A DNA stretch of 64,000 bases, taken from assembly GCA_003612335.1 (NCBI GenBank), contig RAYO01000014.1:62001-126000 (forward strand). The letters run 5' to 3'. The position numbers and the translations under genes were made by a program. Shown piece after piece: positions 62,117 through 64,000 of this stretch. A model generated the notes under the pieces. It was not told the DNA's origin. It was given only the letters and a program-made list of their open reading frames with translations, and did not search any database. The DNA comes from a bacterium 1xD42-67. Lineage in GTDB: Bacteria; Bacillota; Clostridia; Oscillospirales; Oscillospiraceae. Within the stretch, counting starts at the first letter, position 1, and every line of letters begins with the position of its first letter.

Positions 62117-62998
62117 ATGAACACATTTCAGCTTACCTGTTTTTTGACCGTAGCAGAGACCCTCAATTTTGCGAAAGCTGCTAAATTGCTCAATGTGACT
62201 CAGCCAGCAATTACGCATCAGATCCACTCTTTGGAAGAGGAATTGAACGCGCAGTTATTTAAACGCACCACACGCTCGGTGGAGATCACTCAGGAAGGAC
62301 TCATATTTTTGAACGATGCCAAAAACGTATTGAATATCATTACTTTGGCAAAAAAGCGGTTTGAAGAACCTGTGATCGATGAACGGCAGTTCTTTTCTAT
62401 CGGATGCCATAGCCAGAATGAATTGCACTTGCTGCCTGAAATACTGCGGCAAATGGCAGAGTCCTGTTCCACGCTATATCCCGTGTTTCAGGTCGTGCCT
62501 TTCCAGCATTTATATCAATTGCTGGCTGAAGAAGCGGTCGATGTGATCATCGCATTTCAAGAAAAGGGTCCCAAGAAAATAGATGGCATTTACAAGGAAC
62601 TGGCTCAAGTCTGTATTAGCGGTATTTTACCTGCAAACCATCCGCTGGCAGAAAAAGAGCTGCTGGACGAGGACGATCTCCGAACCCAGAGGCTGCTCCT
62701 GCTCGACCCGCAGAGATGCCCCGACAACTTGAATACCGTTCAGCACGAATTGACAACGGGAAGGGCCGTATCTGAATTGCTCATGTGCGGGTCAGCCGAT
62801 GCCTGCATCACGTTGGCTAAGGCCGGTTTTGGGATCGCTGTCCAGCCTGATTTCCCATCCTTTCGGGACCCTGCTCTGGCATATATCCCGATCAAGGGAA
62901 CGGAGCCGCTGTCCTATGGGGCATACTACAAAAGCGTAACGGGAAAGCCGTTGTTGAAGCTCTTTCTGCAAGCGTGCAGGGAGACTTTCCCGGTCTGA
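62117..62998 (+). CDS. LysR family transcriptional regulator
   Basis: A 293-residue regulator. The N-terminal HTH is FLTVAETLNFAKAAKLLNVT then QPAITHQIHSLEEELNAQLF; the effector domain spans about 90-290. ATG 62117 has GGAGG at better spacing than ATG 62108. It is divergent from the MarR operon and may control it, or the remnant gene downstream. AT-richer codons than most of the window. Confidence 0.92.
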   Translation: MNTFQLTCFLTVAETLNFAKAAKLLNVTQPAITHQIHSLEEELNAQLFKRTTRSVEITQEGLIFLNDAKNVLNIITLAKKRFEEPVIDERQFFSIGCHSQNELHLLPEILRQMAESCSTLYPVFQVVPFQHLYQLLAEEAVDVIIAFQEKGPKKIDGIYKELAQVCISGILPANHPLAEKELLDEDDLRTQRLLLLDPQRCPDNLNTVQHELTTGRAVSELLMCGSADACITLAKAGFGIAVQPDFPSFRDPALAYIPIKGTEPLSYGAYYKSVTGKPLLKLFLQACRETFPV

Positions 62999-63003
62999 CC
63001 GGA

Positions 63004-63032
63004 TCGACCCAGATTTGAGTCCATGATATAAT
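63004..63032 (+). promoter_or_regulatory. Promoter of acetyltransferase remnant
   Basis: TCGACC and TATAAT with a 17-base spacer; CAGGAGG follows at 63052 before the decayed start. Confidence 0.5.
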
Positions 63033-63065
63033 CGAAACAATAAAGTTTTGTCAGGAGGCAAAAAG

Positions 63066-63180
63066 GTGAGTTTACCCTTATCGACTTGGAAAATTGGGAA
63101 CGCAGGGAGCATTATCTGCACTTTTTGAACGAGGTCAGATGCTCTTATTCTGTGAGCGTCGATCTTGATACAACTTCACA
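63066..63180 (+). pseudogene. Chloramphenicol acetyltransferase-like (CatA) N-terminal remnant
   Basis: After CAGGAGG and GTG the sequence reads, once one base is added, as FTLIDLENWERREHYLHFLN and EVRCSYSVSVDLDTTS, which closely resembles the first 40 residues of CatA proteins. The single missing base after GTG and the abrupt change to a terminator hairpin at 63182 show it is dead. The acetyl-transfer His motif of the C-terminus is absent. Confidence 0.72.
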
Positions 63181-63184
63181 AGAA

Positions 63185-63225
63185 CGCCCGCCGGGAAGCA
63201 TCTACTTCCCGGCGGGCGGTATTTT
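63185..63225 (+). terminator. Strong hairpin after acetyltransferase remnant
   Basis: A 14-bp perfect stem CGCCCGCCGGGAAG / CTTCCCGGCGGGCG with a 6-base loop, followed by GTATTTTCG. Confidence 0.75.
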
Positions 63226-63236
63226 CGTTCTTATTT

Positions 63237-63350
63237 GGCCTCCTTGTGAAAGGGGGCTGGCACGGCGGAGCCGTGACTGGGGAATCCTCTTCCCAGGAAT
63301 CCCCTTGCCCCTTCGGGGCACCCCCCTTTGACAAGGGGGGCTTTGCTACT
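63237..63350. repeat. Hairpin-rich dispersed repeat (MITE-like), copy 2
   Basis: GGCACGGCGGAGCCGTGAC matches the core of the element at 15590 with one change. Further hairpins are TGCCCCTTCGGGGCA and a CCCCCCTTTGACAAGGGGGG palindrome. Ends GCCTCCTTGTGAAAGGGGG and the final CAAGGGGGGCTTTGC are inverted. Confidence 0.6.
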
Positions 63351-63380
63351 CTGCCAGCTCATCCAGCATCCCGCTCCGAT

Positions 63381-63761
63381 CTATGTAAGGGATATCGAGC
63401 CGGCAAATAGGGAGAAGCCTATGGCGCTGGCTATGATGCACCCCGCCAGCGTCCTTCGATGCTCCACCACATCGATCCCTTCCGATTCCAAATATCCACA
63501 GAGACCTTCTCTCAATTTGCAGAAAGAGCCCTCATTGCGCAGCACGCCCAGGAGGGACCAGAACCTCCTGTGACCGGCCAGCAAGCTCCACTGAAAGGCA
63601 TCGGGCAGTGCGGCCAGGAAAAAGATACCTAAGCCGATCACAAGACAAGTGTATCGCGTATCCGGGGACGCCTGCGTCTCCCAAAAATCATACAGCACCC
63701 AAAGCAAAAGATAGGCGAGTATGACATTTGCCACCGGTCTGCTCTTTGCCGAACGCCTCAT
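63381..63761 (-). CDS. Hypothetical membrane protein
   Basis: A 126-residue protein with three hydrophobic segments: VILAYLLLWVLYDFW (about 13-27), YTCLVIGLGIFFLAALPDAF (about 37-56) and CIIASAIGFSLFAGSI (about 108-123). A soluble loop between the last two is charged. No family is recognised, and no clear ribosome site stands out. Confidence 0.5.
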   Translation of the reverse strand: MRRSAKSRPVANVILAYLLLWVLYDFWETQASPDTRYTCLVIGLGIFFLAALPDAFQWSLLAGHRRFWSLLGVLRNEGSFCKLREGLCGYLESEGIDVVEHRRTLAGCIIASAIGFSLFAGSISLT

Positions 63762-63782
63762 CCTGTATCACTGCTCCTATCC

Positions 63783-64000
63783 TCAGCCGCCAATCGCCTG
63801 ATAATAATCTCGCTCTGTTTTATACGGTCTTGTTGCGTTTTCTTCGAAAAATTCAGCCTTTTGGTGATAACAATGGATGTAATAACTTCGATCTACCGCA
63901 AACAGGACTTGATACGTATCAGAAGAAATAACTACTTTATAAAATTGAGAACCACCTATGTCAAGCATATTATCGTAAACTAGGGTTGCAAGACCTAGAA
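63783..64000 (-). CDS. Hypothetical protein, C-terminal part
   Basis: The frame is open to the window edge. An ATG at 63968 would give 61 residues, but no Shine-Dalgarno precedes it, so the gene probably begins outside. The sequence is rich in Tyr (SDTYQVLFAVDRSYYIHCYH; RPYKTERDYYQAIGG) and suits a small beta-alpha fold. Not recognised. Confidence 0.45.
   Translation of the reverse strand, partial: LGLATLVYDNMLDIGGSQFYKVVISSDTYQVLFAVDRSYYIHCYHQKAEFFEENATRPYKTERDYYQAIGG

Overview
The window looks like chromosomal DNA from a high-GC, low-motility gut Firmicute of the Oscillospiraceae (Flavonifractor/Lawsonibacter/Dysosmobacter-like). This is inferred from GC-rich codon use with many GTG/TTG starts, Shine-Dalgarno-led genes, a clostridial-type 6S RNA, a SAM-I riboswitch, and short hairpin-rich repeats of a kind common in that family. 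No species can be named from sequence alone.

Layout. 1-4.9 kb: end of ATP-dependent PEP carboxykinase, a DUF4261 protein, a serine recombinase, a TauE/SafE exporter and a GntR/FCD regulator. 4.9-13.7 kb: one minus-strand operon, in transcription order racemase, sodium:solute symporter, DctM-like permease, D-2-hydroxyacid dehydrogenase, RidA, and a three-part flavin/iron-sulfur amino-acid (or opine-like) oxidoreductase. It reads as import, racemisation, oxidation, imine hydrolysis and reduction of the keto acid. 14.3-17.6 kb: lysC, hom and an ACT regulator (aspartate-family biosynthesis). 17.7-29.4 kb: housekeeping genes (class A PBP, DUF1292, 6S RNA, PpiC-type foldase, deoC, metK with SAM-I riboswitch, ftsH, a split TSUP transporter). 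29.5-37 kb: amidase, a doubly truncated helicase joined to an IS3 end, a two-gene threonine/serine exporter, a TAXI-type TRAP transporter and tRNA-Leu(GAG).

37.3-41.8 kb holds the most unusual locus: a sigma-70 factor whose stop codon overlaps the start of a ~1080-residue RecQ-like helicase with a large unassigned N-terminus. 42-52.3 kb is signalling and export: an OmpR-type regulator, ABC transporter and histidine kinase module, then two consecutive LytTR/GHKL pairs without an obvious AgrB/AgrD, a DUF4259 protein and a second ABC transporter. 52.3-55 kb is an insertion-sequence graveyard (IS66 and IS3 remnants) that has cut an HtrA-like protease gene. 55-62 kb is a MarR-headed minus-strand operon (flavodoxin-like protein, two ABC half-exporters of which one is frameshifted, MATE pump, cytidylate-kinase-like protein, CheW-like protein, broken HtrA). 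A divergent LysR gene, a chloramphenicol-acetyltransferase remnant, a repeat element and two unknown genes finish the window.

All calls are from reading the sequence; no database search was run.
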